From NCBI GenBank assembly GCA_964451375.1, contig CAYVIN010000007.1, positions 1-64,000 of the forward strand: a stretch of 64,000 bases of DNA, given 5' to 3'. Both the position numbers and the translations under genes were made by a program. This document shows positions 62,175-64,000 of the stretch, in pieces (the stretch's first letter is position 1; each line of letters starts with the position of its first letter). The notes beneath the pieces were generated by a model that was given only the letters and a program-made list of their open reading frames with translations, did not search any database and was not told the origin of the DNA. Source of the stretch: JAGXQV01 sp964451375. GTDB lineage: Bacteria; Pseudomonadota; Gammaproteobacteria; Burkholderiales; Sulfuricellaceae.

Positions 62175-64000
62175 TCAAGCCTTGAGATATTCTTCACGCC
62201 CGCCCAGCCAGCGTTCGAGGTGGCGGGCGGCGTGTTCGGGGTAATCGCGCAGCAACATTTGCGCGGCGTCGCGGGCGTGGTCGAGCAGGTCGGCATCACG
62301 TTCCAGATCGGCCACCTTGAGCATCGGCACACCGCTTTGTTTGGCCCCGAGAAATTCTCCCGGCCCGCGTAATTGCAGATCACGGCGCGCGATTTCGAAG
62401 CCGTCGCTGCTGTCATGGATGATTTTCAGGCGTTCGCGGGCGATTTCCGAAAGCGGTTGCTGATACAGCAGCAGGCACACGCTGGCCGCCGCGCCGCGCC
62501 CTACACGCCCGCGCAACTGGTGCAACTGCGAGAGGCCCATCCGCTCGGCGTGTTCGATCACCATCAAGGAGGCGTTGGGCACGTCCACCCCGACTTCGAT
62601 GACGGTGGTCGCTACCAGTAGATGCAGGTCGCCGCGTTTGAACGCCGCCATCACCTCGGCTTTTTCCGCGCCCGGCAGGCGTCCGTGCACCAGCCCGATG
62701 TTGAGGTCGGGGAACGTCGCCGAGAGGGTTTCGTAGGTTTCCACGGCGGTCTTGAGCTGCAAGGCTTCGCGTCTATCAACACCACCTCTCTCCCGTTTTT
62801 GGGAGAGAGGTTCCTTGTCCTTCTCCCCCTCGGGGGGAGAGCTAGGAGAGAGGGTATCTTCAATCAGCGGGCACACCCAATACGCCTGGCGTCCATCCAG
62901 ACAGGCGGCGCGCACTCGCGTCACCACTTCGTCGCGGCGCACATCGGAAACCAGCCTGGTCAACACCGGGGTGCGCCCCGGCGGCAGTTCATCGATCACC
63001 GACACGTCGAGATCGGCGTAATAACTCATCGACAGGGTACGGGGAATCGGCGTCGCGCTCATCATCAACTGATGCACCGCAGTACGCCCCTTCTGGCGCA
63101 GGGCGAGGCGCTGGTGGACGCCGAAGCGGTGCTGTTCGTCGATGACCGCCAGCGCCAGATTGTCGAATTCAACTTGATCCTGAAACAGCGCGTGAGTCCC
63201 CACTACCAGCTTTGCCTCGCCACTGGCGGCCTGTTCCAGCGCGGCGCGTTTTTCTTTGGCGGACAAACGCGAAGCCAGCCAGACGGTTTTTACCCCAAGT
63301 TGCTCCAGCCACCCGGCGAGTTTCAGGTAATGCTGCTCGGCGAGGATTTCGGTGGGGGCCATGATTGCCGCCTGATAGCCGTTTTCGATGGCCTGCAAAG
63401 CCGCCAGCGCGGCGACGGCGGTTTTGCCGCTGCCCACGTCGCCTTGCAGGAGGCGCTGCATGGGATGGGGCTGCGCCAGATCGCGGCGAATTTCGCCGAG
63501 CACCCGGCTTTGCGCGCCGGTCAAGGCAAACGGCAGCACCTTCTTCAGGAAAGTCTCGGTCAAGGCGCCCGGTGCAGCGAACTTGGGCGCGTCGAAACTG
63601 CGGCGGCGCTGGTAATGCTGGCGCATGGAAAGCTGCTGGGCGAGCAATTCGTCGAAAGCCAGACGCCGCCAGGCGGGATGGCTGCGCTCCACCAGCGCGT
63701 TCTGGGATGCCTCGGGCGGCGGGCGATGCAAATACGCCAGACTGGCCGCGAATCCGCCCAGTTCAAGGCGCTCCAGCAATTCATCGGGCAAGGTTTCGGC
63801 GGGGGCTTCATCGTCCAGCGCGGCGAGGATAAGTTTGCGCAAGTTATCCTGGGAAAGCCCGGCTGTCGTGGGGTAGATTGGGGTAAGCGCTTCGGCGAGC
63901 GGCGCTTCCTCGCCCACCACACGATAACGCGGATGCACCATTTCCAGGCCATGGTAGCCGTGACGCACCTCGCCCAGCGCGCGCACCGTCTTGCCCTCGG
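62175..64000 (-). CDS. recG: ATP-dependent DNA helicase RecG (5' end beyond window)
   Basis: About 608 C-terminal residues of RecG, which remodels stalled replication forks and Holliday junctions. Helicase motifs are LQGDVGSGKTAVAALAALQA (I), VIDEQHRFGVHQR (II), MSATPIPRTLSMSYYADLDV (III/TRG region), VATTVIEVGVDVPNASLMVI (V) and QLRGRVGRGAAASVCLLLY (VI). The N-terminal wedge domain is cut by the window end. Between LIE and EALQLKTAVETYETLS it carries about 30 extra residues (TLSPSSPPEGEKDKEPLSQK, RERGGVDRR) coded by a palindromic repeat, still in frame. The gene is otherwise intact. Confidence 0.95.
   Translation of the reverse strand, partial: EGKTVRALGEVRHGYHGLEMVHPRYRVVGEEAPLAEALTPIYPTTAGLSQDNLRKLILAALDDEAPAETLPDELLERLELGGFAASLAYLHRPPPEASQNALVERSHPAWRRLAFDELLAQQLSMRQHYQRRRSFDAPKFAAPGALTETFLKKVLPFALTGAQSRVLGEIRRDLAQPHPMQRLLQGDVGSGKTAVAALAALQAIENGYQAAIMAPTEILAEQHYLKLAGWLEQLGVKTVWLASRLSAKEKRAALEQAASGEAKLVVGTHALFQDQVEFDNLALAVIDEQHRFGVHQRLALRQKGRTAVHQLMMSATPIPRTLSMSYYADLDVSVIDELPPGRTPVLTRLVSDVRRDEVVTRVRAACLDGRQAYWVCPLIEDTLSPSSPPEGEKDKEPLSQKRERGGVDRREALQLKTAVETYETLSATFPDLNIGLVHGRLPGAEKAEVMAAFKRGDLHLLVATTVIEVGVDVPNASLMVIEHAERMGLSQLHQLRGRVGRGAAASVCLLLYQQPLSEIARERLKIIHDSSDGFEIARRDLQLRGPGEFLGAKQSGVPMLKVADLERDADLLDHARDAAQMLLRDYPEHAARHLERWLGGREEYLKA
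62783..62856. repeat. Palindromic repeat inserted in frame within recG
   Basis: Two hairpins stand side by side: CCTCTCTCCC-GTTTTT-GGGAGAGAGG (62785-62810), and a shorter CTCCCCC/GGGGGAG one, followed by GGAGAGAGGG. The words resemble the CTCTCCC/GGGAGAG intergenic repeats common in proteobacteria. Here the repeat lies inside a coding frame and adds hydrophilic residues without a stop. Confidence 0.8.

Overview
This window is a GC-rich chromosomal segment that reads like a betaproteobacterium. The best fit is the Nitrosomonadales (Sulfuricella/Gallionella-like relatives). That placement is inferred from gene style and order: ilvB-ilvN-ilvC-psd-pssA, the sigma factor/DUF3619/DUF3106/RDD block, and ubiC-ubiA. 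I could not run a database search. There is no rRNA, CRISPR array, prophage or complete insertion sequence. The only tRNA I recognise is tRNA-Sec.

Layout. 0-9 kb: a periplasmic Cache protein, a chemoreceptor, a basic amino acid decarboxylase, dcd, apbC and metG. 9-22 kb: a selenocysteine/formate island. It holds a two-component system (both genes frameshifted) divergent from a sigma-54-type promoter, then fdnG (in-frame TGA for Sec, with a SECIS hairpin), fdnH, fdnI, fdhE, selA, selB and selC. Everything needed for Sec insertion except selD is here. 22-29 kb: RDD, DUF3106, DUF3619 and an ECF-like sigma factor on the minus strand, divergent from ilvB-ilvN-ilvC-psd-pssA. 28.7-33.7 kb: a sugar-nucleotide reductase, a SEC-C/TPR/O-GlcNAc-transferase-like protein, a methyltransferase and an SQR-like flavoprotein. 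34-42.6 kb: rdgB, a secreted RCC1 propeller, hemW, a TetR-controlled redox operon with two matching operators, a GAF/HD-GYP protein and HU. 43-48.9 kb: bioA, dacB, an MHYT histidine kinase and ubiD.

48.9-53.7 kb is a small conflict-type island: mntA-hepT, a large HD + HSP90-type ATPase protein broken by an in-frame TAG, and vapBC. 53.7-58.2 kb holds a porin and a dCache histidine kinase, bracketed by two copies of a cytochrome c gene 3' end. 58-64 kb: ubiC-ubiA, a MITE-like element, a second inverted-repeat element, a decaying RHH/RelE-type pair, a CheY-like protein, a PilZ protein and the 3' part of recG. recG carries an in-frame palindromic repeat insertion.

Four genes (the histidine kinase, its NtrC-like partner, the sigma factor and the porin) each look one base short in a short homopolymer. 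Two others (the HD-HSP90 gene and the RelE-like toxin) have single in-frame stops. The homopolymer pattern makes consensus sequencing error a serious alternative to real decay. The strongest candidates for new biology are the HD-HSP90/toxin-antitoxin island, the sigma-54/two-component control of a self-contained selenoprotein island, and the palindromic insertion inside recG.
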